64,000 nt of DNA from Bradyrhizobium diversitatis (GCF_016031635.1 NZ_JACEGD010000009.1:40001-104000), one strand, 5' to 3'; numbered from the stretch's first letter, positions 1-8,335 are shown. Program-made: numbers and translations. The notes: generated by a model from the letters alone, not told the origin.

Positions 1-124
1 GTCGCCGGAAGCAGCCATTGTGACGGTTGAGCTCCAGGGAGCACGCGTGGAGGTGCGGGGGGCGCCTGGCCTTGCTGTGTTGAGTGATGTGTTCTTGGCG
101 CTTCGACGGACACGTTCATGCTGA
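1..124 (+). CDS. tnpA: IS66 accessory protein TnpA, C-terminal end (truncated by window edge)
   Basis: Frame 2 is open from the window start and encodes about 40 residues ending VFLALRRTRSC before the TGA at 122-124. The sequence and its position just before tnpB fit the C-terminus of the IS66 OrfA/TnpA protein, a small DNA-binding-type protein needed for transposition. The stop overlaps the tnpB start (ATG at 118-120), an arrangement typical of translationally coupled IS66 genes. The N-terminal helix-turn-helix region is missing, so the call rests mainly on context. Confidence 0.7.
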   Translation, partial: SPEAAIVTVELQGARVEVRGAPGLAVLSDVFLALRRTRSC

Positions 125-471
125 CGCCGCCTGCGAACCTTACGATTTACGTGGCGACGCAACCTGTGGACTTCAGAAAAGGTGCGGAGGGCTTGGCGCT
201 TTTGGCGAAGGAGACGCTGGGCCATGATCCGATGAAGGGCGTGGCGGTGGTGTTCCGCGCGAAGCGCGCCGATCGGGTGAAGATTGTCGTCTGGGATGGC
301 AGCGGCCTTGTGATGTATTGGAAGCGGCTCGATAGCAACGGCTTCAAATGGCCTCCCATCGTGGCCGGCGTGATGCGGATGAATACCGCGCAGTTGTCGG
401 CGCTTCTGGCCGGCATGGATTGGACGCGGATGCACGCGCCTCGGATCCCGCAGCCGAAAGCGCTTGCGTAA
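118..471 (+). CDS. tnpB: IS66 family accessory protein TnpB
   Basis: 117 residues, the normal length for IS66 OrfB. Family hallmarks are visible: an N-terminal VDFRKGAEGLALL segment, VFRAKRADRVKIVVWDGSG in the middle and YWKRLDSNGFKWP after it. TnpB is essential for IS66 transposition but has no assigned catalytic role. It starts inside the tnpA tail, and tnpC begins about 50 bp after its stop. It appears intact. Confidence 0.95.
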   Translation: MLTPPANLTIYVATQPVDFRKGAEGLALLAKETLGHDPMKGVAVVFRAKRADRVKIVVWDGSGLVMYWKRLDSNGFKWPPIVAGVMRMNTAQLSALLAGMDWTRMHAPRIPQPKALA

Positions 472-521
472 AGATACAAATCTCGCTGCATCGGGGCGCG
501 AAGCATGGCAGACTCGGGCCA

Positions 522-2087
522 ATGAGTGATTTGCCTGATGAGCTGCCGAGTGATCCAGCTGAGTTGCGTGTCTTTGCCGCGGCTCTGCTGGATCGCTGCG
601 CCAGGCTCGAGCGGTTGCTCAAGCTTGCAAAAGATGCGCAGTTCGGTCGGTCCTCGGAAAAGCTGGACGCTGATCAGCTGCAGCTTGTTCTGGAGGACAT
701 CGAAGAGGCCGTCGCGGCCCTCGAAGCAGCCGAGGATCGCGCCAATCCCAGAACCTGCGAGAAGAGGACGGCCGAGCGCAAAGCCAACCGTGGTCAGCTG
801 CCGGAGCATTTGCCGCGCATCATCGAGATCCTGATGCCCGCTGCAACCTGCTGTCCGTCCTGCAAAGGCGATCTCTTTGAGATCGGTCACGATGAGAGCC
901 AGAGGTTGGACGTCGTACCGGCGCAGTATCGCGTGATCGTCACCCGCCGGCCCAAACTGGCCTGCCGCGCCTGTCACGGTGTCATCCTCCAGCATGCTGC
1001 TCCCGAGCGACTGATCAGGGGAGGATTGCCCACTGAGCGGCTGGTCGCGCATGTGATCGACGCGAAGTATCATTGGCATTTGCCGCTTTATCGCCAGGCG
1101 CAGATGCTGGAGACCCACGGAATAGCGCTGGACCGTTCCACGCTCGCCTTCTGGGTTGGCTACGCCGCCCAGGAATTGAAGCCCTTGTGGCATCGTCTGC
1201 GCCAGCTTCTGCTGGCCTCCTCGAAGCTCTGTGTCGATGAGACCCCGGCGCCGGTGCTGGATCCGGGGCGCGGCAGGACAAAAGCCGGCTACTTCTGGGC
1301 GCTGTCACGCGATGACAGGCCTTGGGCCGGACCTGATCCGCCTGGGGTGGTCTATGCCTATGCACCGGGCCGCGGCGCCGTTCATGGCTTGCGGCTGCTT
1401 GAGGGCTATCGCGGCATCATCCACTGCGACGGCTATCAGGCTTACAAGACCATGACCCGAGAGACGCGTGCGGACGCCCTGTCCGGGACGCTCGCCTTCT
1501 GCTGGTCGCATCTGCGGCGCCAGTTTGTGAAGATCGAGCGGGAGGCTGCGCCGGCGCCAGCTCCGGTTGCCCGCGAGGCGCTCGCGCGCATTGCCCAGCT
1601 CTACGCGGTCGAGAAGGCACTGCGCGGCCGCTCTGCTTCCGAGCGCTGCGCCGGCCGACAAGCGCATGCCCGGCCTCTGGCTACAGCCTTGAAGCAGTGG
1701 TTTGAGGCCAAGCTTGATCACCTTGCGGGGAAGAGCGACACGGCGAAGGCTTTGCGTTATGCGCTACGCCATTGGGACGGCCTGACGCTCTACCTTGATG
1801 ACGGGCGCATCGAGATGGACACGAATGCGGTCGAGCGTGCGATGCGGCCGATCAAGCTCAACGCCAAGAACTCCCTTTTTGCCGGTTGCGACGAAGGTGC
1901 CGAGAATTGGGCATTGCTGGCTTCGCTCATTGAGACCTGTAAGCTCAATGGCGTCAGTGCCGAGCACTGGCTCGCTGACGTTCTCGCCAAGCTCGTCAAT
2001 GGTTGGCCTGCGGCGCGACTGGACGAGCTGCTTCCCTGGGCGTCGACCTATACGATGCATGCGCACGATCCGAGGCTGGCGGCATGA
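522..2087 (+). CDS. tnpC: IS66 family transposase TnpC
   Basis: 521-residue DDE transposase. The start at 522 (MSDLPDELPSDPAEL) is chosen because the longer open frame from 348 runs through tnpB in another frame. In order: an N-terminal leucine-rich helical region (about 1-75), a zinc-binding motif with CPSC (about 111-114) and CRAC (about 149-152), then the catalytic core with VDET (near 239), HCDGYQAYK (near 302) and the last acidic residue in NAVERAMRP (near 437). The C-terminus has the usual IS66 tail (NALFAG-like, here NSLFAGCDEGAENWA). There is no frameshift, so the element may still be active. The TGA overlaps the next start as ATGA. Confidence 0.95.
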   Translation: MSDLPDELPSDPAELRVFAAALLDRCARLERLLKLAKDAQFGRSSEKLDADQLQLVLEDIEEAVAALEAAEDRANPRTCEKRTAERKANRGQLPEHLPRIIEILMPAATCCPSCKGDLFEIGHDESQRLDVVPAQYRVIVTRRPKLACRACHGVILQHAAPERLIRGGLPTERLVAHVIDAKYHWHLPLYRQAQMLETHGIALDRSTLAFWVGYAAQELKPLWHRLRQLLLASSKLCVDETPAPVLDPGRGRTKAGYFWALSRDDRPWAGPDPPGVVYAYAPGRGAVHGLRLLEGYRGIIHCDGYQAYKTMTRETRADALSGTLAFCWSHLRRQFVKIEREAAPAPAPVAREALARIAQLYAVEKALRGRSASERCAGRQAHARPLATALKQWFEAKLDHLAGKSDTAKALRYALRHWDGLTLYLDDGRIEMDTNAVERAMRPIKLNAKNSLFAGCDEGAENWALLASLIETCKLNGVSAEHWLADVLAKLVNGWPAARLDELLPWASTYTMHAHDPRLAA

Positions 2088-2686
2088 GCCTGAACACGAC
2101 CGCGGTCCGGATCAGGGTGACCCTCAAGGATGTGAAGCCGGAGGTGATGCGTCGCCTTGTCGTACCCGTCACCCTGCGCCTTGATCGGTTGCATCTGACG
2201 CTTCAGGAGGCATTCGGCTGGACGAACAGTCACCTCTTCGAGTTCTTCGCTGGTGAGGTCCGTTGGGGGATTCCTGATCCGCACAACGATTACGGCCACC
2301 AGCCCATGGATGCCCGCAAAGCGCGGCTTTGCGATATCGTTCGCGAGACCGGCGCCAAGACGATCCACTATCTCTATGACTTCGGCGACAGCTGGGACCA
2401 TGTGATCAAGCTCGAAAAATGGTTCGAGAACACCACGACGGAGGGGCTTCCCTTCCTGCTCGAGGCCGCCGGCCGTTGTCCTCCGGAAGACGTCGGCGGT
2501 GCGCCAGGCTATGCCGAATACCTCGCCGCCATCAGCGACCCCGGCCATCCCGAGCACGAACACATGCGCCTCTGGGGCCCGGAGCGGTTCGATCCCAACG
2601 TCGTCGACCGGAAGGCGCTCGAAGCCGCCGTCAACGCGTTGTCCGACACATGGATACCGCGGCGACGCGCCACGCGAACAAAATAG
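2084..2686 (+). CDS. Plasmid pRiA4b ORF-3 family protein, passenger gene of the IS66 element
   Basis: 200 residues, start ATG at 2084 overlapping the tnpC stop (ATGA), so translation is probably coupled. The body (VTLKDVKPEVMRRLVVP, then FGWTNSHLFEF, then YDFGDSWDH) is characteristic of the pRiA4b ORF-3-like fold, first named from a rhizogenic plasmid; its biochemical role is not established. It ends two bases before the right terminal region begins, so it belongs to the mobile element rather than the host chromosome. Codon use resembles the transposase. A regulatory or accessory role in transposition is only inference. Confidence 0.85.
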   Translation: MSLNTTAVRIRVTLKDVKPEVMRRLVVPVTLRLDRLHLTLQEAFGWTNSHLFEFFAGEVRWGIPDPHNDYGHQPMDARKARLCDIVRETGAKTIHYLYDFGDSWDHVIKLEKWFENTTTEGLPFLLEAAGRCPPEDVGGAPGYAEYLAAISDPGHPEHEHMRLWGPERFDPNVVDRKALEAAVNALSDTWIPRRRATRTK

Positions 2687-2687
2687 G

Positions 2688-2727
2688 CGTCAAGCGTCAT
2701 TCAAAAGGGCTGCAGAGCTACGCTTAC
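2688..2727 (-). repeat. Right terminal inverted repeat region of the IS66 element
   Basis: Read outward-in on the minus strand this stretch begins GTAAGCGTAGCTC and contains TGAATGACGC followed by TTGACGC, a short repeated motif of the kind found near IS66 termini. It lies between the passenger gene stop and the point where the interrupted host frame resumes. Confidence 0.65.
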
Positions 2728-2868
2728 GATACAGGTGTCTGCGTCCAACGAGCATCGGAGGCCGCGCGCTTCGGCCGGGACGGAATAGAAATACAGCGGC
2801 GCCTCGGCCGAATAGCCGGGCATTCCTTCGTGCCATTCGTCGCAGCAAGTGCACCTGAAGCGGAACAT
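2728..2868 (-). pseudogene. DUF2199 domain protein, 5' fragment cut by the IS66 insertion
   Basis: On the minus strand an ATG at 2868 opens a frame of exactly 47 codons that runs without a stop to the base adjoining the IS end. The peptide begins MFRFRCTCCDEWHEGMPG and continues APLYFYSVP to LDADTCI, matching the N-terminus of DUF2199 proteins, including the CxCC metal-binding-like cysteines. The ATG is preceded by GGTGAG. The rest of the gene should lie left of the element, outside this window. The frame then reads into GTAAGCG of the IS, so the gene is inactivated. Confidence 0.75.
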
Positions 2869-3081
2869 GAATCTCACCGTTTCGTGAGGCGATCGAGAAG
2901 CGCGATATCAGCGTACCCGCTCCGATTGGTCAAACAGAGCTGCGATCAGCGACCACCGAGTTGTGATCATTCAGCCATGATCTGCCGTTAGCAGGGATGC
3001 GCGGAGTTCATGCGTAGTTCATTCCGTGGCCCCTAGCTTCCGGCCACCAAGACCAGCCATCGCCTTCACGAGGAGACCCAC

Positions 3082-3678
3082 ATGCCAGCATTGCTTCGTC
3101 CCGCCCTCACCGCGCTGAGCGTTGCGTGCCTTCTTTCTGCAGCCTCGTTCGCCTCCTCCGGCGCTGCTTTAGCGCAGGCCAAGCAGCAGGCAGCGCCCAC
3201 TCAGCCGGCCGCGCCGGCGCAGCAGCAGGCGCCCGCGTTGAAGCAGATCGCGCTGACCGACAAGCAGCTCGACGGCGTGCTCGCTGCGCAGAAGGACATG
3301 GACGCGATCACGGAGAAGCTTCCGGAGAACACCGCGCCCGACCAGAAGGTGATGGCGCAGCTCGAGGAGGTCGCCAAGAAGCATGGCTTTGCCAGCTATG
3401 ACGACTACAACAACGTCGTGGACAATATCAGCCTCGTGATCGGCGGCTTCGATCCCGCGACCAAGAAGTATGTCGGCCCCGAAGCCGTCATCAAGGCGCA
3501 GATCGCAGAGGTCCAGGCAGACAAGAAGATGCCGGCCAAAGACAAGAAGGAAGCCCTCGACGAGCTCAACGAGGCGCTGAAGACGCCGGCCCCGCCAATC
3601 GAGAACAAGGGCAACATCGATCTCGTCGGCAAGTACTACGACAAGCTGGTCGCTGCGCTCGGTGACGAGGAAAATTGA
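3082..3678 (+). CDS. Exported hypothetical protein with Ala/Gln/Pro-rich linker
   Basis: 198 residues with a clear Sec signal peptide (hydrophobic to about residue 30, cleavage likely after ALAQA), then a low-complexity Q/A/P linker, then a mainly helical, charged domain (LTDKQLDGVLAAQKDMDAI, later HGFASYDDYNNVVDN). It is therefore probably periplasmic. GAGGAG lies about 8 bases before the ATG. I do not recognise a characterised family; proteins of this form are common and unannotated in Bradyrhizobium. It stands alone, followed by an intergenic repeat. Confidence 0.85.
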   Translation: MPALLRPALTALSVACLLSAASFASSGAALAQAKQQAAPTQPAAPAQQQAPALKQIALTDKQLDGVLAAQKDMDAITEKLPENTAPDQKVMAQLEEVAKKHGFASYDDYNNVVDNISLVIGGFDPATKKYVGPEAVIKAQIAEVQADKKMPAKDKKEALDELNEALKTPAPPIENKGNIDLVGKYYDKLVAALGDEEN

Positions 3679-3724
3679 GGATGCCGGTGCTGCTACCGCG
3701 TTCAGTGCAAGCCACACGAAAGGC

Positions 3725-3836
3725 TGTCATGCCCGCGAAAGCGGGCATCCAGTACGCTGCGGCAGCCGTGGTGAGAGCGAACTCTCGAACGTAGGTCTCT
3801 GGAATACTGGATCGCCCGCCTGCGCGGGCGATGACA
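3725..3836. repeat. Dispersed palindromic intergenic repeat (family H, copy 1)
   Basis: Imperfect palindrome whose outer arms read GTCATGCCCGCGAAAGCGGG and its near complement ending GCGGGCGATGACAC, each with its own small hairpin, and inner arms ATCCAGTA / TACTGGAT. A related element lies at 53418-53519. It sits between two genes that converge. Confidence 0.75.
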
Positions 3837-3889
3837 CCTCTTGTATGGCCTAGGCTTTCGTGTACCTGTATCGCCATGAACACAAAAAA

Positions 3890-3911
3890 GCCCCGGAGAA
3901 ATCTCCGGGGC
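3890..3911 (-). terminator. Rho-independent terminator of the TRAP binding-protein gene
   Basis: A perfect 10-bp stem GCCCCGGAGA / TCTCCGGGGC with a 2-base loop, followed on the minus strand by six T residues. It lies 26 bases beyond the stop of the minus-strand gene that ends at 3937. Confidence 0.9.
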
Positions 3912-3936
3912 CTTCGTCGCTTGCAGCGCGATGCGA

Positions 3937-5025
3937 CTACGTCCTCGTCCGCATCCGCATCATGAATGTGTCGAAGCTGAGCTCGGCCACCTGCATCCAG
4001 GCGAGCGACTCGCTGCGGAAGGCGGTGAGGCTCGCATACATCTTGGCGAAATGCGGGTTGCTCTTGGCGAGACCAGCATAGATCTCGTTGGCTGCGCCGT
4101 AGCAGGCTTCGAGCACCTCCTGCGGGAAGGGCTTGAGGATCGCGCCGGCAGCGAGCAACCGCTTGAGGGCGGGTGGATTGACCGAGTCGTACTTGCCGGT
4201 CACCCAGGTGAACGTATCGAGCGATGCCGTCGAGATCGCCGCCTGATAGTGTTTCGGCAGCGCGTTCCATTTCTCCAGATTCATGATGTTGTGGCCCTGT
4301 CCGGTGCCTTCCCACCAGCCCGGATAGTAATAGTACTTTGCCACCTTCACGAAGCCGAGCTTCTCGTCGTCATAGGGCCCGACCCACTCTGCCGCGTCGA
4401 TCGTCCCCTTTTCCAGCGCCGGATAGATGTCGCCGGCCGCGATCTGCTGCGGCACGCCACCAAGCTTCGAAATGATGGTGCCGGCGAAGCCGCCGACGCG
4501 GAACTTCAGGCCCTTGAGATCGTCGACGGTCTTGATCTCCTTGCGAAACCAGCCGCCCATCTGGGCTCCGGTCGAGCCTGTGGGAACGCCGACCGCATTG
4601 TGCTCCTTCAGGAGATCGTTGAGCATGTCCTGACCGCCGTTCCACAACAGCCAGGAGATGTGCTGGCGCGTGTTGAGACCGAAGGGCAGCGACGTGCCGA
4701 AGGTGAATGCCGGGTTCTTGCCCCAATAGTAATAGAGCGCAGTGTTGCCCATCTCGACCGTGCCGTTGGAGACCGCGTCGAGCACCTGCAGGCCCGGCAC
4801 GATTTCACCGGCAGCAAAGGGCTGGATCTGAAAGCGGTTGTCCGTGATCTCGGCGACGCGCTTGCAGAAATATTCGCAGCCGCCATAGAGCGTGTCGAGC
4901 GATTTCGGCCAGCTCGCCGTCAGCCGCCATTTCACCTCGGGCATCGACTGCGCGATAGCCGGCGAAGCAACGGCACTTGCGGCCAGGCCCAATCCGCCTG
5001 CCGTCAGGAATTTACGACGTTCCAT
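3937..5025 (-). CDS. TRAP transporter solute-binding protein, DctP family
   Basis: 362 residues. The N-terminus MERRKFLTAGGLGLAASA with a twin-arginine-like RRKFL signal and cleavage after AIAQ shows export, probably by Tat. The mature part matches DctP-type periplasmic binding proteins close to the alpha-keto acid binding TakP group (VKWRLTASWPKSLDTLYGG, then the binding-site segment FRVGGFAGTIISKLGG, then DAAEWVGPYDDEKLGF). Such proteins deliver carboxylates to a DctQM membrane complex, but no dctQ or dctM gene is nearby, so it is an orphan or serves a distant permease. AGGAGG lies 7 bases before the ATG. Confidence 0.93.
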   Translation of the reverse strand: MERRKFLTAGGLGLAASAVASPAIAQSMPEVKWRLTASWPKSLDTLYGGCEYFCKRVAEITDNRFQIQPFAAGEIVPGLQVLDAVSNGTVEMGNTALYYYWGKNPAFTFGTSLPFGLNTRQHISWLLWNGGQDMLNDLLKEHNAVGVPTGSTGAQMGGWFRKEIKTVDDLKGLKFRVGGFAGTIISKLGGVPQQIAAGDIYPALEKGTIDAAEWVGPYDDEKLGFVKVAKYYYYPGWWEGTGQGHNIMNLEKWNALPKHYQAAISTASLDTFTWVTGKYDSVNPPALKRLLAAGAILKPFPQEVLEACYGAANEIYAGLAKSNPHFAKMYASLTAFRSESLAWMQVAELSFDTFMMRMRTRT

Positions 5026-5206
5026 GCGTTTCCCTCCTGTGTTGTCGTGTCCTCGACGAGGGATCGCGGTCTTGGCGCCGCTTTCGTCTTCGCCGGTGGC
5101 CGACGTTTCCTTATTGTCCGAAATTCAGTATTCCCGGATCGCAGTCAGCATGACCAAAGGGGAACCGCAAATCAAGCGCACTTTGGTTGAGGCGCCGGCA
5201 GACCGG

Positions 5207-6520
5207 TCAATGCTGCGCTGCGAACGCGGCTTCCATGGCCTTGCGCGTCTTCACCGTTTCGTTGCCCGGGTCGAATTCGACATCGTTCCAGCGCACGACC
5301 GCGCCATGGGCGACGTCATGTTTCAGCTTCACGCGATGTGCTAGTCCGATGGGCAGGGCGCCGGCCCTCAGGCTCGCAGCCGCCGGTACCAGCTTGCCCC
5401 ACACCGTATAGCCCCCCTCGCCGTCGAGCATCTCGCCGGCGCGCAGATTGCGTTTGGCCACCGCTGCGACGTCGCCGCGGAAGCCGATGGCCTGCCCGGT
5501 CGGTTCGCCCCGCAGCGCGGCCGACAGCACCGAAATGTTCAGCTCGAGCCCGATCAGATGATAGGGCTTGTACATCGCGGCGAAGCGTCCGCTGGCGTCG
5601 GTCTTCAGGCCATATTGCCTGAAGCAGTCGGCGGCATAATCGTTCGGCGCCTCCAGCACGACATAGACGCCCCAGCGCAGATCGCGAAACACCGGCCGGC
5701 CGTCGCGCTCGAGCGAGGAGACGACCTCGACGACGCCGGACCGCTCCAGTACGCCGCCGCGCGAGCGCGGCCGCATGATGTGCGGCAGATCGTCGACGCC
5801 GCAGGGCGGAAACAGCAGGCCGTCCGTGGGCACGTCGAGGCCGCAGGCGTTCGCAATCGCGGCCATCTCGATCGCCGATTTGGTGCCGTCGAGAAAGGAA
5901 TTGAACATCTGCGGATTCATGCCGGCCGATTGCGCCTCGCCCGCAGTCAGGCCGTAATGCTGCCAGACGCCGTCGGGCGTCACGTCGTGATAGGCCGGCA
6001 GATATTTCGTGCCTTTGCCGGCAGCGACGACGCGGAAGCCGGTGGCCCGCGCCCAATCCACCATCTCCGCGGTCAGCGCCGGCTGGTCGCCATAGGCGAG
6101 CGAATAGACCACGCCGGCCTTGCGCGCTTCCTCGGCGAGCAGGGGGCCTGCTAGAACATCGGCCTCGACATTCACCATCACGATATGCTTGCCGGCCGCG
6201 ATCGCGGCGCGCGCATGCTTGATGCCGACCGCAGGATTGCCGGTCGCCTCCACCACCACGTCCATCGCGCCGCCGGCAATGGCGCGCGCGCCGTCATCGG
6301 TGAACATGGTTGCGGCGATCCGCTCGGCGCTCCAGCCGACGGTGCGGCAGGCCTCACGCGCGCGGTCACGGTCGATGTCGACGATGATGGGCACCTCCAG
6401 CCCAGGCGTGTGCGGCACCTGCGCCAGGAACATCGAGCCGAATTTGCCCGCGCCGATCAGCGCGACTCGGACCGGCTTGCCGGCGGACGCGCGGGCCTGG
6501 AGGAGGCGGAAGAGGTTCAT
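5207..6520 (-). CDS. NAD(P)-dependent oxidoreductase, homoserine-dehydrogenase-like with C-terminal SAF-type region
   Basis: 437 residues from the ATG at 6520 (MNLFRLLQARASAGKPVRV). A longer frame upstream reads through an intergenic repeat and is rejected. A Rossmann dinucleotide motif VALIGAGKFGSMF is at about 20-32, followed by VVVEATGNPAVG and a central region typical of homoserine dehydrogenase-like NAD-binding proteins. The C-terminal third (DVAAVAKRNLRAGEMLDGEGG) resembles SAF domains that bind sugar acids or other small acids. The substrate cannot be read from sequence. Neighbours (TRAP binding protein, PhyH dioxygenase, GntR regulator on the same strand) suggest catabolism of an organic acid. 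Confidence 0.85.
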   Translation of the reverse strand: MNLFRLLQARASAGKPVRVALIGAGKFGSMFLAQVPHTPGLEVPIIVDIDRDRAREACRTVGWSAERIAATMFTDDGARAIAGGAMDVVVEATGNPAVGIKHARAAIAAGKHIVMVNVEADVLAGPLLAEEARKAGVVYSLAYGDQPALTAEMVDWARATGFRVVAAGKGTKYLPAYHDVTPDGVWQHYGLTAGEAQSAGMNPQMFNSFLDGTKSAIEMAAIANACGLDVPTDGLLFPPCGVDDLPHIMRPRSRGGVLERSGVVEVVSSLERDGRPVFRDLRWGVYVVLEAPNDYAADCFRQYGLKTDASGRFAAMYKPYHLIGLELNISVLSAALRGEPTGQAIGFRGDVAAVAKRNLRAGEMLDGEGGYTVWGKLVPAAASLRAGALPIGLAHRVKLKHDVAHGAVVRWNDVEFDPGNETVKTRKAMEAAFAAQH

Positions 6521-6536
6521 GTTGTCATCCGATAAG

Positions 6537-6699
6537 TCTCGTGTCCCGGACGCGGTGCAGCGCTTCTTCAGCGCTGCTCCGCAGAGCCGGGACCCAGTGC
6601 AGGGAATTCGGCGCGGCGTGGGCCCCGGCTCAGCAGCGCAACACACCGGACGATGCTCCGCATCGCCGGGAGTGCTGCGCTGCATCCGGGGCACGAGAG
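6537..6699. repeat. Dispersed palindromic intergenic repeat (family B, copy 1)
   Basis: Long imperfect palindrome beginning TCTCGTGTCCCGGACGCGGT and ending with the near complement GCATCCGGGGCACGAGAG. A second copy is at 42420-42561. It separates the oxidoreductase from the PhyH gene. Confidence 0.75.
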
Positions 6700-6703
6700 C
6701 ATC

Positions 6704-7504
6704 CTACTCGGCCGCCTGCCGAGGTGCACGGGCGAGCCGCACCAGCGCGTCGTCGTCCACCGTCTTGATCGGCGTGAAGTCGCGATGCGCGATGTAGTCC
6801 GGCCGGGTCGGTGTGCGGATGTGGTTCGAGACCGCGTTCAGCGTCAGGTACACGATCTTGCGCGGGTAGGGCGTGATGTTGCCGGCAGATCCATGCACGA
6901 GATTGCCGTGGAACATCAGCATGCCGCCGGGCTTGCCGGTCGGTGCGACTATGCCGCCCTGCTTGACGAGGCGCGTCACGGTGTCTTCGTCCAGCGTCCA
7001 CAGCGGATAGGAGGTGGTGGCGAGGTCATGCGAGGCCTCCAGGTCGCCGGCATTCTGGCTGCGCGGCACCAGCATCAGGGGGCCGTTGATCGGCATCACC
7101 TCGTCGAGGAAGATCGCGATGTTCATCGCACGCGGCTCCGGCATCCCGTCGTCGCGCTTCCAGGTGCCGTAGTCCTGATGCCACTGCCAGACGTCGCCCG
7201 TGAAGGCCGATTTCGCGTTGATCTTGAACTGGTGCATGTAGACTGGCTCGCCGAACACCTGCTCGACCGGCTCGATCATGCGCGGATGCGCGCCGAGGAG
7301 TCCGAAGGCCTCGTTGTAGAGGTGTGCGGCAAAGGCCGTGCGCGGCGCGCCGCTCTTCTCGCGCCAGACCTCCGGCCGGTTGGCGTCGTAGATGCCGACC
7401 GCCTCGCGCGCCAGCAGATCGACCTCCTCTTGGGCGAACAACTCGGGCAAAAACAGCCAGCCCTCGCGCTGGAAGAACTCCAGTTGCTCCTGAGACAGTT
7501 TCAT
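6704..7504 (-). CDS. Phytanoyl-CoA dioxygenase (PhyH) family Fe(II)/2-oxoglutarate oxygenase
   Basis: 266 residues, usual for PhyH proteins. The iron-binding facial triad is visible: H109 and D111 in WHQDYG and a distal histidine near 204 in NLVHGSAGN; the arginine that holds 2-oxoglutarate follows in YPRKIVYLT. N-terminal and core spacing (FFQREGWLFLPELF) resemble ectoine hydroxylase and related bacterial members. It would hydroxylate a small substrate using O2 and 2-oxoglutarate. AGGAGG lies 8 bases before the ATG. The GntR gene lies immediately upstream on the same strand and may control it. Confidence 0.92.
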   Translation of the reverse strand: MKLSQEQLEFFQREGWLFLPELFAQEEVDLLAREAVGIYDANRPEVWREKSGAPRTAFAAHLYNEAFGLLGAHPRMIEPVEQVFGEPVYMHQFKINAKSAFTGDVWQWHQDYGTWKRDDGMPEPRAMNIAIFLDEVMPINGPLMLVPRSQNAGDLEASHDLATTSYPLWTLDEDTVTRLVKQGGIVAPTGKPGGMLMFHGNLVHGSAGNITPYPRKIVYLTLNAVSNHIRTPTRPDYIAHRDFTPIKTVDDDALVRLARAPRQAAE

Positions 7505-7538
7505 GGGTCGTCCTCCTGTTTTGATTTGTTCTCTTTCT

Positions 7539-7626
7539 CGTCATGGCCGGGCTTGACCCGGCCATCCACGTCTTTGCGGCTCGTCAAGAAAGAACGTGGG
7601 TGCCCGGCACAAGACCGGGCATGACG
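7539..7626. repeat. Dispersed palindromic intergenic repeat (family A, copy 1)
   Basis: Arms CGTCATGGCCGGGCTTGACC and ACAAGACCGGGCATGACG enclose CCATCCACGTC / GAACGTGGGTGCC. A closely similar element is at 10849-10934. Confidence 0.8.
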
Positions 7627-7636
7627 GCGCCTGCCG

Positions 7637-8314
7637 CTACGCCGCCGCCTCGTCCGTCGCCCTCAATCTTTCCTCAGTCATCCGTCCCGCCGTCTGCGCA
7701 TGCGCCAGCGCCGCGCGTTCGGCTCCGTTCACGTCGCCGGCGAGAATGTGTGCGGCGATCTCGGCATGCTCGGCCCAGGCACTGTCGCGATAATCGAGCT
7801 CCGACAGCACCGTCGCCATCGAGCGCCGCATATGCGGCCATTGCGGTGCGATCGTTTCCTCGATGACGGGATTGCCGGCGAGCTGATAGATCGCGCGGTG
7901 GAAGTCGACATCGAGCGCGATGAGCTCGGCCAGCGTCGTGCTGCGGTCGCTGCGGCGTCCGGCGGCAAGCGCCGCGTCGAGCCGTGCGCGTCCGGCCGCG
8001 TCAGTGCCTGCGCGCGCCGCGGCGAGTCGGGCCGCCAGCGCGTCGATGGCACCGCGTACCTCGTAAAGCTGGCGGATGCGCGCGGGATCGAGCTGGGTGA
8101 CTTCAAATCCCCGGCGGCCGCTTTCGGCGACCAAGCCCTGGCGGTGCAACAGATGCAGTGCATGCGAGACCGGCTGGCGCGACACGCCGAGCTTATCGGC
8201 GAGCTCGTTCTGCCGGATGCGCTGGCCGGGGCGCAGCGTGCGGTCGGAGATCGCTTCCAGGATCCGCGCATAGACCTGGTCGATCAGATTCGGGAGCGGG
8301 TCGAGAGGGATCAC
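7637..8314 (-). CDS. GntR family transcriptional regulator, FCD (FadR-type) subfamily
   Basis: 225 residues from GTG at 8314, chosen over the longer frame because GAGGAG sits 8 bases upstream of it and because the longer version would run through the palindromic operator. N-terminal winged helix-turn-helix: LEAISDRTLRPGQRIRQNELADKLGVSRQPVSHALHLL. The C-terminal FCD ligand domain shows the metal/ligand histidines and arginines (LYEVRGAIDALAARLA, DVDFHRAIYQLAGNPV, WAEHAEIAAHILAGD). It probably represses itself and flanking catabolic genes until an organic acid ligand binds. It lies between PhyH and two hydrolases on the same strand. Confidence 0.92.
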   Translation of the reverse strand: MIPLDPLPNLIDQVYARILEAISDRTLRPGQRIRQNELADKLGVSRQPVSHALHLLHRQGLVAESGRRGFEVTQLDPARIRQLYEVRGAIDALAARLAAARAGTDAAGRARLDAALAAGRRSDRSTTLAELIALDVDFHRAIYQLAGNPVIEETIAPQWPHMRRSMATVLSELDYRDSAWAEHAEIAAHILAGDVNGAERAALAHAQTAGRMTEERLRATDEAAA

Positions 8315-8335
8315 GCCGACGGCTCCTCGTACGGA

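Larger units (their letters stand above)
1..2727 (+). mobile_element. IS66-family insertion sequence, right part (left end outside window)
   Basis: Three consecutive genes match the IS66 plan (tnpA end, tnpB, tnpC), each starting at or near the end of the previous one, followed by a fourth, passenger gene. The right boundary is placed at 2727. Read on the minus strand the element starts there with GTAAGCG, the usual IS66 terminal sequence, and the flanking DNA resumes an open DUF2199 reading frame at 2728. IS66 elements normally duplicate 8 bp; the candidate copy here is GATACAGG (2728-2735), but the left copy lies outside the window and cannot be checked. Confidence 0.85.

Noticed and set aside
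3931..5190. Long plus-strand frame opposite the TRAP binding-protein gene
   Set aside because: Antisense shadow of a recognisable DctP gene with a signal peptide and strong ribosome site; its translation is arginine/leucine/aspartate-rich without any family pattern.
7539..7626. Palindromic repeats as small insertion sequences
   Set aside because: No transposase or target duplication is seen, and the arms behave as paired hairpins between genes.
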